DNA from: Halomonas campaniensis | Lineage (GTDB): Bacteria > Pseudomonadota > Gammaproteobacteria > Pseudomonadales > Halomonadaceae | Length of the DNA: 50,834 bases | Reading direction: 5' to 3' | Assembly: GCF_014193375.1 (NCBI RefSeq) | Contig: NZ_JACHZF010000026.1 | Coordinates: forward strand, 1 to 50,834 | Shown: one piece after another, positions 37,074-45,326 of the stretch | Position numbering within the stretch: position 1 is the stretch's first letter | Layout of the letters: each line of letters begins with the position of its first letter | Position numbers and translations under genes: made by a program | Notes under the pieces: generated by a model | What the model was told of the DNA's origin: nothing | What the model saw: the letters and a program-made list of their open reading frames with translations, nothing else | Database searches by the model: none

Positions 37074-38132
37074 ATGCCCGACTCTCGTCCCCTGCCCCGG
37101 ATCGGTCGCCATGAACTGCCCAACCGGGTGATCCTGGCGCCCATGGCCGGCGTCACCGATCGCCCCTTCCGCCAGCTCTGCCGGCGGCTGGGCGCGGGCC
37201 TGGTGGTGGGCGAGATGGTCACCTCGGACCCCAGCCTGTGGCATACCCGCAAGTCACGGCTGCGCATGGACCATCGCGGCGAGCCCGGCCCCCGGGCGGT
37301 GCAGATCGCCGGCGGAGATGCCGAGATGCTCGCCGAGGCGGCGCGACTCAACGCCGCCCAGGGCGCCGAGATCATCGACATCAACATGGGCTGTCCCGCC
37401 AAGAAGGTGTGCAACAAGGCCGCCGGCTCCGCCCTGCTGCGCGACGAGGCGCTGGTGGCCGAGATCCTCGAGGCGGTGGTGGCCGCGGTAAAGGTGCCGG
37501 TGACCCTGAAGATCCGCACCGGCTGGTGTGCCGACAGCAACAACGGGGTGCGCGTGGCACGGCTGGCCGAAGCCGCCGGCATCCAGGCGCTGGCGGTCCA
37601 TGGCCGCCACCGCCAGCAGCGCTACACCGGCCACGCCGAGTACGACACCATCGCCGCCATCAAGGCCGCGGTGTCGATTCCGGTGTTCGCCAACGGCGAT
37701 ATCGATTCTGCCGAGAAGGCCGCCCGCGTCCTCGACTATACTGGGGCGGATGCGGTGATGGTCGGCCGCGGCGCCCAGGGCAACCCCTGGATCTTCCGCG
37801 AGATCGACCACTACCTGCGCCACGGGGAGCCCCTCGCTCCCCCGGCCGACGAGGAGCGCGCCGCCGTGCTGCGCGCCCATCTCGCGGCCCTGCACGATTT
37901 CTATGGCGAGCACATGGGCGTGCGCATCGCGCGCAAGCACGTCGGCTGGTACCTGGCCGGCGACGGCCGCCTGGACGAGGCCGCCAGGCGTGCCCTCAGG
38001 GGCACCTTCAACGGCCTGGAATGCCCGAACGCCCAGCAGCGCTTCATTGACGAACTGTTTCGTCATGCCCCCGCCGAGGCCACCGAGCCCGTGGCGGCCC
38101 GCGTGACGTCGAAAGGAACCCGAGCCGCATGA
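37074..38132 (+). CDS. dusB: tRNA-dihydrouridine synthase B
   Basis: DusB reduces uridine to dihydrouridine in tRNA with FMN. The 352-aa protein has [22 protein letters not shown], the catalytic cysteine motif [43 protein letters not shown] and [18 protein letters not shown]. The C-terminal 20 residues are unconserved. The start was placed at the ATG at 37074, where homology begins; a TATGAT at 37037-37042 could be its -10. It overlaps fis by four bases (ATGA), the classic dusB-fis operon. Confidence 0.96.
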   Translation: MPDSRPLPRIGRHELPNRVILAPMAGVTDRPFRQLCRRLGAGLVVGEMVTSDPSLWHTRKSRLRMDHRGEPGPRAVQIAGGDAEMLAEAARLNAAQGAEIIDINMGCPAKKVCNKAAGSALLRDEALVAEILEAVVAAVKVPVTLKIRTGWCADSNNGVRVARLAEAAGIQALAVHGRHRQQRYTGHAEYDTIAAIKAAVSIPVFANGDIDSAEKAARVLDYTGADAVMVGRGAQGNPWIFREIDHYLRHGEPLAPPADEERAAVLRAHLAALHDFYGEHMGVRIARKHVGWYLAGDGRLDEAARRALRGTFNGLECPNAQQRFIDELFRHAPAEATEPVAARVTSKGTRAA

Positions 38133-38455
38133 CCAGCCAAGCCTTCCCCCAGCATCCCGACCTGTCGGGCAGCCGTCGCGACCTGGCCGGCGAGGGCCAG
38201 GAGCGTCCCCTGGCGGGCACGTCCGGGCAGCAGCCGCTGCGCGAGGCGGTGGATGGCGCCATGCGCCGCTACTTCGCCCACCTGGACGGCGGGGAGGTCA
38301 CCGGGCTCTACGCCATGGTGATGGCCGAGGTCGAGGCGCCGCTGCTCGCCGCCGTCCTCGACCACACCCAGGGCAACCAGACCCGCGCCGCCGAGATGCT
38401 CGGCCTCAACCGCGGCACCCTGCGCAAGAAGCTCAAGCAGTATGACCTGATCTGA
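38129..38455 (+). CDS. fis: DNA-binding protein Fis
   Basis: Fis is a nucleoid protein that bends DNA, and activates rRNA promoters in rapid growth. The 108-aa product has the conserved C-terminal half [43 protein letters not shown] (key parts EVEAPLL and the helix-turn-helix [20 protein letters not shown]). The first 35 residues are variable. Its start overlaps dusB. A strong hairpin follows 12 bases after the stop. Confidence 0.97.
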   Translation: MTSQAFPQHPDLSGSRRDLAGEGQERPLAGTSGQQPLREAVDGAMRRYFAHLDGGEVTGLYAMVMAEVEAPLLAAVLDHTQGNQTRAAEMLGLNRGTLRKKLKQYDLI

Positions 38456-38467
38456 CCCGAATCCAGC

Positions 38468-38491
38468 GAAGGGAGCCCGAGGGCTCCCTTC
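38468..38491 (+). terminator. Hairpin after fis
   Basis: A 10-bp perfect stem (gaagggagcc at 38468-38477, ggctcccttc at 38482-38491, four-base loop) follows the fis stop. There is no T-run, so termination may be partial and purH may be reached by read-through. Confidence 0.65.
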
Positions 38492-38562
38492 CGCGTGTCG
38501 GCCCATGCCCGGCACGGCACCGATCCCCGCCCCGTTCCTTCATGCCAGCAGAGAGTGATCCC

Positions 38563-40143
38563 ATGGCCCAAGCCTCCCCCACCCCGGTCCGCCGCGCGCT
38601 GATCAGCGTCTCCGACAAGACCGGCATCGTCGACTTCGCCCGCGGGCTGTCCGAGCGCGGCGTCGAGCTACTCTCCACCGGCGGTACCTTCCGCCTGCTC
38701 CAGGAGAACGGCATCGCGGTCACCGAGGTCTCCGAGCACACCGGCTTCCCCGAGATCATGGACGGCCGGGTCAAGACCCTGCACCCGAAGATCCACGGCG
38801 GCATCCTGGGGCGCCGCGGCCAGGACGACGCGGTGATGGCCGAGCACGACATAGCGCCCATCGACATGGTGGTGGTCAACCTCTACCCCTTCGCCCAGAC
38901 CGTGGCGAAGCCGGACTGCACCCTCACGGATGCTATCGAGAACATCGACATCGGCGGCCCCACCATGGTGCGCGCCTGCGCCAAGAACCACGCCCACACC
39001 ACCATCGTGGTGGACGCCGGCGACTACGCCCGGGTGCTGGGCGAGATCGCCGCCCAGGACGGTGCGGTGAGTGACGCCACCCGCTTCGACCTGGCGGTGA
39101 AGGCCTTCGAGCATACCGCCGGCTACGACGCCGCCATCGCCGACTACCTGGGCCAGCGGGTGCCCGGCGGCGAGGACGGCTTCCCGCGCACCTACAACCT
39201 GCAGTTCGAGAAGAAGCAGGCCATGCGCTACGGCGAGAACCCGCACCAGAGCGCCGCCTTCTACGTCGAGGCCGATGCCAGCGAGCCCAGCGTGGCCACC
39301 GCCGTACAGCTCAACGGCAAGGCGCTCTCCTTCAACAACGTCGCCGACACCGATGCCGCCTTCGAGTGCGTCAAGGCGTTCACCGATACCGCCTGCGTGA
39401 TCGTCAAGCACGCCAACCCCTGCGGCGTGGCGGTAGGTGCCACGGCCGTCGAGGCCTACGACAAGGCCTTCGCCACCGACCCCACCAGCGCCTTCGGCGG
39501 CATCATCGCCTTCAATGTGCCGCTGGATGCCGAGACCGCCCGCGCCATCATCGACCGCCAGTTCGTGGAGGTGATCATCGCCCCCGGGGTGGCGGCCGAG
39601 GCCGCCGAGATCGTCGCCGAGAAGCAGAACGTGCGCCTGCTCGACGTGGGCCAGCACTGGCCCGGCGAGCGCCAGCACGCCCACGACCTCAAGCGCGTCA
39701 CCGGCGGCCTGCTGGTGCAGGATCGCGACCTGGGCATGGTCGGCCGCGACGAGCTCACCGTGGTCACCGAACGGGTGCCCACCGAGCAGGAGATGCGCGA
39801 CCTGGCCTTCGCCTGGAAGGTGGCCAAGTACGTCAAGTCCAACGCCATCGTCTACGCCAAGGATGGCCAGACCATCGGCGTCGGCGCCGGCCAGATGAGC
39901 CGCGTCTACTCGGCGAAGATCGCCGGCATCAAGGCCGCCGACGAGGGCCTCTCGGTGCCCGGCTCGGTGATGGCCAGTGACGCCTTCTTCCCCTTCCGTG
40001 ACGGCATCGACGCCGCCGCCGCCGCCGGCATCGCCGCGGTGATCCAGCCCGGCGGCTCCATGCGCGATCAGGAGGTGATCGACGCCGCCAACGAGGCGGG
40101 CATCGCCATGGTGTTTACCGGCATGCGCCACTTCCGCCACTGA
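38563..40143 (+). CDS. purH: Bifunctional AICAR transformylase/IMP cyclohydrolase
   Basis: PurH catalyses the last two steps of IMP synthesis. The 526-aa protein has the N-terminal cyclohydrolase domain ([47 protein letters not shown]) and the C-terminal transformylase domain with [31 protein letters not shown] and [12 protein letters not shown]. The ATG at 38563 is where homology begins; an upstream ATG at 38542 adds an unconserved MPAESDP. In Pseudomonas purD follows purH; here a terminator and repeats follow instead. Confidence 0.98.
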   Translation: MAQASPTPVRRALISVSDKTGIVDFARGLSERGVELLSTGGTFRLLQENGIAVTEVSEHTGFPEIMDGRVKTLHPKIHGGILGRRGQDDAVMAEHDIAPIDMVVVNLYPFAQTVAKPDCTLTDAIENIDIGGPTMVRACAKNHAHTTIVVDAGDYARVLGEIAAQDGAVSDATRFDLAVKAFEHTAGYDAAIADYLGQRVPGGEDGFPRTYNLQFEKKQAMRYGENPHQSAAFYVEADASEPSVATAVQLNGKALSFNNVADTDAAFECVKAFTDTACVIVKHANPCGVAVGATAVEAYDKAFATDPTSAFGGIIAFNVPLDAETARAIIDRQFVEVIIAPGVAAEAAEIVAEKQNVRLLDVGQHWPGERQHAHDLKRVTGGLLVQDRDLGMVGRDELTVVTERVPTEQEMRDLAFAWKVAKYVKSNAIVYAKDGQTIGVGAGQMSRVYSAKIAGIKAADEGLSVPGSVMASDAFFPFRDGIDAAAAAGIAAVIQPGGSMRDQEVIDAANEAGIAMVFTGMRHFRH

Positions 40144-40157
40144 CGCCTGCGGCGAGC

Positions 40158-40185
40158 CGCAAGGCACAAGCGGCACGCCACAAGC
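40158..40185. repeat. NNCAAGC heptad tract after purH
   Basis: Four 7-base units CGCAAGG, CACAAGC, GGCACGC, CACAAGC abut the left arm of the purH terminator. Three of the four match the unit found at the lipB 3' end (9602-9629), with CACAAGC exact in both. Confidence 0.6.
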
Positions 40186-40222
40186 AAGAACCCCACCGGG
40201 CCTCGGGCGCGGTGGGGTTCTT
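40186..40222. terminator. Intrinsic terminator after purH
   Basis: A perfect 12-bp stem (aagaaccccacc at 40186-40197, ggtggggttctt at 40211-40222) ends in TTCTT, 42 bases past the purH stop. Confidence 0.9.
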
Positions 40223-40250
40223 CGGTTGTGGGCCTTGGGGTCTAGCTAGA

Positions 40251-40373
40251 TGTAGGAGGCCGGCTCTGCCGGGCGACAGGAGGCCGAAGGCCTCCCTGCG
40301 GCAGTCAATCGATGCATATCCAAACCATCGGGCGCCTGACGGCGCCAGTCGCGCAACAAGTTGCCCTCCTACC
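40251..40373. repeat. Inverted REP pair (BIME-like element)
   Basis: The head GTAGGAGG occurs at 40252-40259, and its inverse CCTCCTAC at 40365-40372. Between them are three GC hairpins: gccggc-tct-gccgg near 40259-40272, aggaggcc-gaa-ggcctccct at 40279-40297, and ggcgcc-tgac-ggcgcc at 40331-40346. Two convergent REP sequences around a spacer are typical of REP doublets mobilised by RAYT transposases in Pseudomonas-like genomes. The element fills the gap between convergent purH and gabD; no gene is visible in 40223-40390. Confidence 0.75.
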
Positions 40374-40390
40374 GCATCAGCTCTGCGCTA

Positions 40391-41848
40391 TCAGCCCAGA
40401 TCGATGCAGAGGTACTTGGTCTCGAGAAACTCCTCGAGCCCCTGGTGGCCGCCCTCGCGGCCGAGGCCGGACGCCTTGACCCCGCCGAAGGGGGCGGCGG
40501 CGTTGGAGATCAGGCCGGTGTTGATGCCCACCATGCCGTACTCCAGGGCGTCGGCGACGCGCCACACGCGGCCCAGGTCGCGGGAGTAGAAGTAGGCGGC
40601 GAGGCCGTACTCGGTGTCGTTGGCCATCTCCACCGCGCTCTCCTCGTCATCGAAGGGGAACACCGCGGCCAGCGGACCGAAGGTCTCCTCGTGGGCCACC
40701 TTCATGCTGGCGTTGGCGAAGCTGACCAGGGTCGGCGAGAAGAAGTTGCCGCCCAGCGGGTGCGGGTGGCCGCCCAGCAGCAGCTCGGCGCCGTGGTTCA
40801 CGGCATCCTGGACGTGCTCGCTGACCTTGGCCACCGCGTTCTCGTCGATCAGCGGGCCGATGTTGATGCCGGCCTGGGTGCCGTCGCCCACCTTCAGCTC
40901 GCTGTTCATGGCCACGGCGAGCTTCTCGCAGAAGGCGTTGACCACGCTGGACTGCACCAGGAAGCGGTTGGTGCAGACGCAGGTCTGGCCGGCGTTGCGG
41001 AACTTGGCGGCCATGGCGCCCTCCACCGCGGCGTCGAGGTCGGCGTCCTCGAAGACGATGAACGGCGCGTTGCCGCCAAGTTCCAGGGAGATCTTCTGGA
41101 TGTGCCGGGCGGCATTGGCCATCAGCTCGCGGCCCACCTCGGTGGAACCGGTGAAGGTGATCTTGCGGACCAGCGGCGACTCGGTCATGGCCGCGGCGAT
41201 CTCGCTGGCCCGGCCCGGCACCACGTTGAACACCCCGCGCGGCACGCCGGCACGCTCGGCCAGCAGCGCCAGCGCGGTGGCCGAGAACGGGGTCTGGCTG
41301 GCCGGCTTGCAGACGATGGTGCAGCCGGCGGCCAGGGCCGCGCCCGCCTTGCGGGTGATCATCGCCGCCGGGAAGTTCCACGGGGTGATGGCGCCGACCA
41401 CGCCCACCGGCTGCTTGGTGACCACGATGCGCTGGTTGGCCTTGGCGGGGGGAATGGTCTCGCCGTAGACGCGCCGCGCCTCCTCGGCGAACCAGCGCAG
41501 GAAGCTCGCCGCGTAGGCGATCTCGCCGGCGGCCTCCTTGAGCGGCTTGCCCTGCTCGAAGGTCATGATCATCGCCAGGTCGTCCTGGTGTTCGAGCATC
41601 AGGTCGTGCCACTTCATCAGGATGTCGGCGCGCTCCTGGGCAGTCAGCGCCTTCCAGGCCGGCAGGGCCGCGTGGGCGGCCTCGATGGCGCGCTCGCTTT
41701 CGGCGCGGCCCAGGCGCGGCACGTCGCCCATGGGCTCACCGGTGGCCGGGTTGACGACCTTGATCTGCTCGCCGCTGTCGGCGGCGACCCAGCTGCCGTC
41801 GATGTAGGCGAAGGGACAGTAGAGCTGCGTTTCCTTGAGGGCTTCCAT
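40391..41848 (-). CDS. gabD: NADP-dependent succinate-semialdehyde dehydrogenase
   Basis: GabD oxidises succinate semialdehyde to succinate in 4-aminobutyrate breakdown. The 485-aa protein has the aldehyde dehydrogenase fold: GVVGAITPWNFPAAMITRKAG, TFTGSTEVGRELM, the catalytic glutamate in SLELGGNAPFIV and the nucleophile in NAGQTCVCTNRFLV. Length and the C-terminal GVKASGLGREGGHQGLEEFLETKYLCIDL fit GabD best. AGGAG precedes the ATG. No gabT is adjacent, and related aldehyde dehydrogenases such as glutarate semialdehyde dehydrogenase cannot be ruled out. Confidence 0.9.
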   Translation of the reverse strand: MEALKETQLYCPFAYIDGSWVAADSGEQIKVVNPATGEPMGDVPRLGRAESERAIEAAHAALPAWKALTAQERADILMKWHDLMLEHQDDLAMIMTFEQGKPLKEAAGEIAYAASFLRWFAEEARRVYGETIPPAKANQRIVVTKQPVGVVGAITPWNFPAAMITRKAGAALAAGCTIVCKPASQTPFSATALALLAERAGVPRGVFNVVPGRASEIAAAMTESPLVRKITFTGSTEVGRELMANAARHIQKISLELGGNAPFIVFEDADLDAAVEGAMAAKFRNAGQTCVCTNRFLVQSSVVNAFCEKLAVAMNSELKVGDGTQAGINIGPLIDENAVAKVSEHVQDAVNHGAELLLGGHPHPLGGNFFSPTLVSFANASMKVAHEETFGPLAAVFPFDDEESAVEMANDTEYGLAAYFYSRDLGRVWRVADALEYGMVGINTGLISNAAAPFGGVKASGLGREGGHQGLEEFLETKYLCIDLG

Positions 41849-41915
41849 GAGGGTCTCCTGACCGCAATGCGGTGTTGTTATGGGGATAGGCAAGCAAGAG
41901 CGTGGCGGGGCCGGG

Positions 41916-42233
41916 TCATCGGCTGCCGGCCCCGTCGTCGGGCACCATGACGTCATCGAGCACGGCGGGGGCCATCGGCTCGACCATGGCCGTGAGGAGC
42001 GCCAGCACCAGCACCAGGGCGATGGCCAGCCAGCAGAAGGCGCGCCCGATGTAGCGTTCGGGCTCGCGGCGAATCTGTCGCAGTCCCACCAGGGCCATCA
42101 GCGCGGCGGCCAGGTTCAGCGGCACCAGGCTTCCCTGCAGCAGCAGGGCGAAGAGTGCCGTGACGATGGCGGCCATGGCCCACGGGGAATAGCGTCGGCG
42201 TGCGGGGGAACGAGTGGCGTTGTCGCCGTCCAA
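41916..42233 (-). CDS. Small two-helix membrane protein (DUF4190-like)
   Basis: The 105-aa product has two membrane helices (WAMAAIVTALFALLLQGSLV and AFCWLAIALVLVLALLTAMV) separated by a short basic loop RQIRREPERYIGR. The arrangement resembles DUF4190-type proteins. The start is TTG at 42233, with GGGAG six bases upstream; there is no good ATG. It lies 67 bases upstream of gabD on the same strand and may be co-transcribed. Function is unknown. Confidence 0.65.
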   Translation of the reverse strand: MDGDNATRSPARRRYSPWAMAAIVTALFALLLQGSLVPLNLAAALMALVGLRQIRREPERYIGRAFCWLAIALVLVLALLTAMVEPMAPAVLDDVMVPDDGAGSR

Positions 42234-42287
42234 GCAAGGCTCCCGATATCAGTGGGCTTCGAAGCTGCCCCCCATGCTAAGCGCAAA

Positions 42288-42314
42288 GACCCCGATGCTC
42301 CAAGCACCGGGGTC
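42288..42314 (-). terminator. Terminator of the folE-folX operon
   Basis: A 7-bp stem (gaccccg at 42288-42294, cggggtc at 42308-42314) is extended by tgct/agca after one mismatch, 30 bases past folX. On the minus strand it is followed by a short T-rich stretch (tcttt). Confidence 0.7.
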
Positions 42315-42343
42315 GGGTATCGCGCGCTTTTCCGCGACAGGGG

Positions 42344-42748
42344 CTAGCGGCGAGGCTCCCGCGTGGCGGAGAGGGTGACCGAGACGGAATCGGCGAAGCG
42401 CAGGGCGTGGGGCTTGTCGATCTCCACCTGGGCGGTGAGCACCGGCTCGTGGGCCATCACCAGGTCGAGCACCTCGCGGGTCATGCGCTCCAGCAGCAGG
42501 AAGCGGTTCTCCTCCACGTGGGCGATCACCTGCTTGGTGATGGTGCGATAGTTCAGCGCCTGCTCGATATGGTTGAAGGCCACGGCCTTGTCGGCCCGGT
42601 AGCGGATGACCGCGTTGATCACCACGTCCTGGCGGTTCTTGATCTCCTCCTCCTTGATGCCGATGTAGGTGCGCAGGCGGAGGTTCTTGATGCGAATGGT
42701 CGCCAGGTCGTGGTCGAAGTGCTGGTCGTCGATGGCATGCAGCGGCAT
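42344..42748 (-). CDS. folX: Dihydroneopterin triphosphate 2'-epimerase
   Basis: FolX converts dihydroneopterin triphosphate to dihydromonapterin triphosphate. The 134-aa protein matches E. coli FolX closely by eye: [52 protein letters not shown] and [17 protein letters not shown]. These separate it from the aldolase FolB. AAGGAG precedes the ATG. It is paired with folE, which supplies its substrate. The likely end product is tetrahydromonapterin, a cofactor for phenylalanine hydroxylase in Pseudomonas. Confidence 0.93.
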   Translation of the reverse strand: MPLHAIDDQHFDHDLATIRIKNLRLRTYIGIKEEEIKNRQDVVINAVIRYRADKAVAFNHIEQALNYRTITKQVIAHVEENRFLLLERMTREVLDLVMAHEPVLTAQVEIDKPHALRFADSVSVTLSATREPRR

Positions 42749-42772
42749 GGCGATCTCCTTGGATGGCGTGAC

Positions 42773-43330
42773 TCAGCGCCCGTTGATCAGGGTCAGGAAC
42801 TCCTGGCGGGTCGACTGGTTCTCCCGGAAGGCCCCCAGCATCACCGAGGAGGTCATGCTCGAGTTCTGCTTCTCGACCCCGCGCATCATCATGCACATGT
42901 GCTTGGCCTCGATCACCACCGCCACGCCGCGGGCCTCGGTGACCCGCTGCACCGCCTCGGCGATCTGGCGGGTGAGGTTCTCCTGGATCTGCATGCGCCG
43001 GGCGTACATGTCGACGATGCGGGCGAACTTGGAGAGACCCAGCACCCTGCCGCGGGGCAGGTAGGCGATGTGGCAGCGGCCGATGAAGGGCAGCAGGTGG
43101 TGCTCGCACATGGAGTAGAGCTCGATGTCCTTGACCAGCACCATCTCGTCGGTCTCGGACTCGAAGACTGCCCCGTTGACGATCTCCTCCAGCGACTGCA
43201 CGTAGCCGCGATTGAGGAACTGCATCGCCTTGGCGGCGCGCTTCGGCGTGTCGCGCAGGCCCTCACGCTCCGGGTCCTCGCCCAGGGCGAGGATGATCTG
43301 CCGGTAGTGGTTGGCGAGTTCTTCGGTCAT
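42773..43330 (-). CDS. folE: GTP cyclohydrolase I
   Basis: FolE makes 7,8-dihydroneopterin triphosphate from GTP. The 185-aa form shows [22 protein letters not shown], the zinc and active-site [20 protein letters not shown], and [16 protein letters not shown] choose the ATG at 43330, giving the short form typical of the Pseudomonas folE beside folX; an in-frame ATG at 43357 would add nine residues. It is followed by folX after 24 bases. About 100 bases upstream is a set of TGTACA-type boxes described separately. Confidence 0.94.
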   Translation of the reverse strand: MTEELANHYRQIILALGEDPEREGLRDTPKRAAKAMQFLNRGYVQSLEEIVNGAVFESETDEMVLVKDIELYSMCEHHLLPFIGRCHIAYLPRGRVLGLSKFARIVDMYARRMQIQENLTRQIAEAVQRVTEARGVAVVIEAKHMCMMMRGVEKQNSSMTSSVMLGAFRENQSTRQEFLTLINGR

Positions 43331-43425
43331 CGTGGGGGCCCCATCGGTTGTCGTCATGCGGCATGGCCCTGTCGGGTCGGCGGAGCCGACATGGCCGGGT
43401 ATCGGACCGTCGCAACGGCCATTCA

Positions 43426-43460
43426 TGTACAGAAGATATACAAGAAATTGACCTTGTACA
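43426..43460 (-). promoter_or_regulatory. TGTACA-N12-TGTATA operator upstream of folE (LitR/CarH type candidate)
   Basis: Read on the folE strand, TGTACA (43460-43455), 12 bases, TGTATA (43442-43437), 5 bases, TGTACA (43431-43426). The first pair fits exactly the direct-repeat consensus T(G/A)TACA-N12-TGTA(C/T)A that I recall for PplR1, a LitR/CarH light-responsive MerR regulator of Pseudomonas putida, one of whose targets is folE. The surrounding 43420-43475 is strikingly AT-rich for this window, as a promoter would be. The rest of the 348-base spacer (43331-43678) shows no gene. Confidence 0.6.
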
Positions 43461-43678
43461 ATATCAATCCTCGGGAACCCTGCATTCTAGCGCATGGCTC
43501 CCGCCGGCGCAGGCCCCCTCCGCGGCCGCCACCCGCGCCGCAGGATGGACAGGCCGGGCCCCACCACGTGACAACCTGCCGCACTCCCCCGCCCCCTGCG
43601 CTGCCTGAAGCTCACTCCGCTGTGCTAGAATCGGAGCCTCTCATGCTGTGCCACGTCACCTCTTCTCGAGAGCCCGAC

Positions 43679-44203
43679 ATGATCAAGACCCCCAAGACAC
43701 TGCTGCTGGCCGCCCTGCTGATGCCCTCCCTGGCCTTCGGCGCGAGCCTCGAGCTGCCCGCCGATGCCCGGATCGAGGTGCAGGCCATCGACAGCCTGAC
43801 GCTGGACCGGGACGAACCGCGCCGTGACGACATCCTGATGCGCCCGGTGGCCGATGGCCGCGGCTCCCACCAGCTGCCGGACCACTGCGTGATGATCGGC
43901 GACGCCCGCCTGGAAGGCGAACGCCTGCGCGTGACCACCAAGGCCGTCACCTGCATCGCCACCGACGGCGCCGACAGCGACATCTACAGCGGCGAGATGT
44001 CCTCCGCCGCCTACGAGGCCGACGGCAGCTACGGCGTGGCGGTCTGCCAGGATGGCCGCTGCGAGCTGGCCCCCGACCACGGCTTCGAGCTGCGCCTGGC
44101 CAGCGACCTGGTGATAGAGGAGCAGGAGAACCCCTCCGCCCAGATCAACGAGCAGCGCCGCCAGGCCGACGGCGCCGGCGCGACCAACCCGCTTTCCGAG
44201 TAG
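43679..44203 (+). CDS. Secreted protein of unknown function, 174 aa
   Basis: The product has a clear signal peptide (MIKTPKTLLLAALLMPSLAFGA) and a mature domain of about 150 residues with beta-rich alternation. Three cysteines or pairs are seen (HCVMIGDARLEGERL, TCIATDG, VCQDGRCEL), suggesting disulfides. The last 30 residues are polar and probably disordered. I recognise no family with confidence. The ATG lies just after GAGAGCCCGAC, and a TAGAAT at 43626-43631 may be its -10. It ends at a strong terminator and is divergent from folE. Confidence 0.75.
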   Translation: MIKTPKTLLLAALLMPSLAFGASLELPADARIEVQAIDSLTLDRDEPRRDDILMRPVADGRGSHQLPDHCVMIGDARLEGERLRVTTKAVTCIATDGADSDIYSGEMSSAAYEADGSYGVAVCQDGRCELAPDHGFELRLASDLVIEEQENPSAQINEQRRQADGAGATNPLSE

Positions 44204-44246
44204 CCCGACCCCGACCGGTAACCGCGGCAGCGCCACGGCATGATGC

Positions 44247-44278
44247 AGACGCACCCCACGGGGTGCGTCTCGCGTTTC
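44247..44278 (+). terminator. Intrinsic terminator after the secreted protein gene
   Basis: A 10-bp perfect stem (agacgcaccc at 44247-44256, gggtgcgtct at 44261-44270) with a four-base loop is followed by cgcgtttc. It also stands between this gene and convergent srkA. Confidence 0.85.
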
Positions 44279-44288
44279 GGGCGGCGCG

Positions 44289-45275
44289 TCAGGCCAGCCA
44301 GCGCGGGGCGCGTTCCAGCACCTGGCGCTGCTGCTCCAGCAGGCGGATATGGCCGTCCCAGTAGCCGGCATCCGCCAGCCAGGGGAAGGCGCTGGGGAAG
44401 GCCGGGTCCTCCCAGCGCGCCACCAGCCAGGCGCTGTGGCGCAGCAGCCGCAGGGTGCGCAGCGGCTCGACGAGCGAGAGCTCGTGGCGGTCGAACTCAC
44501 GATGCTGCTCGTAGCCCTCGATCACCTCGGAGAGCTGCATGTGGCGCTCCTCGTCCTGCTCGGCGGTGAGCAGCATCCACAGGTCCTGCACCGCCGGGGC
44601 CATCAGGCAGTCGTCGAAGTCGACCAGCGCGAAGGCCTCGTCGCGCCCCAGGATGTTGCCGATGTGGCAATCCCCGTGCACGCGGATCGCCCGCTCCGGG
44701 CGCCAGGCGTGGCCTGCCAGGCGCTCATGCAGGGCCAGGGTGATCCGGCCGTAGGCCTCGCGCTGGCGCCGATCCAGCCAGGGGCTGTCCAGCACGCCCT
44801 CGCGGGCCTCCAGCACCATCCGGTCCAGGTCCTGGGTGGTGCGGTGGACGAAGCGCGAGCGCTCCCCCACCGCATGCACCGCCCCGATCAGCTCACCGAG
44901 CACGAACAGGTGGGCGGGATTCTCCAGCTCCGGCGCCTGGCCTGGCAGCTGGGGGAAGAGCGCGAAGCGGAAGCCCTCGGCCCGGTGCAGGCTCGTCCTC
45001 GCCGCGTCGCGCCACGGCGCGGCCACCGCCACCTCCTCGGCGACCAGCTCGGCCAGGAAGTCGTGCTCCTCCTGGATCTGGGCATCCGTCCAGCGCTCCG
45101 GGCGGTAGAACTTCACCACCCAGCGCCGCCGCTCGTCGTCGTGGATCAGGTAGACCCGGTTCTCGTAGCTGTTGAGTGCGAAGGGCTCGCCAGGCAGCCA
45201 GAAGCCCAGCGACTCCACGGCGGCCACCACCCGGGCAGGCGACAGCTCGGCGAAGGGATGGGGGGTGCGTTCCAT
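44289..45275 (-). CDS. srkA: Stress response kinase A (YihE)
   Basis: SrkA is a choline-kinase-like protein kinase that counters stress-induced cell death in E. coli. The 328-aa product has the ATP-binding lysine region RWVVKFYRPERW, the catalytic loop RVHGDCHIGNILGRD and the metal-binding FALVDFDDCLMAPAVQDLWML, all intact. Length equals E. coli SrkA (328). CGGAGT precedes the ATG at 45275. It is followed 51 bases upstream by comF on the same strand, possibly a two-gene unit. Confidence 0.94.
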   Translation of the reverse strand: MERTPHPFAELSPARVVAAVESLGFWLPGEPFALNSYENRVYLIHDDERRRWVVKFYRPERWTDAQIQEEHDFLAELVAEEVAVAAPWRDAARTSLHRAEGFRFALFPQLPGQAPELENPAHLFVLGELIGAVHAVGERSRFVHRTTQDLDRMVLEAREGVLDSPWLDRRQREAYGRITLALHERLAGHAWRPERAIRVHGDCHIGNILGRDEAFALVDFDDCLMAPAVQDLWMLLTAEQDEERHMQLSEVIEGYEQHREFDRHELSLVEPLRTLRLLRHSAWLVARWEDPAFPSAFPWLADAGYWDGHIRLLEQQRQVLERAPRWLA

Positions 45276-45326
45276 GGCGTGACTCCGGGCAGGGCCAAAG
45301 GGGGCATCCTAACAGAGCCGGCGCGA

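Noticed and set aside
40251..40373. CRISPR array or small RNA gene in the purH-gabD gap
   Set aside because: No regular direct repeats with spacers; the palindromes fit a REP doublet.
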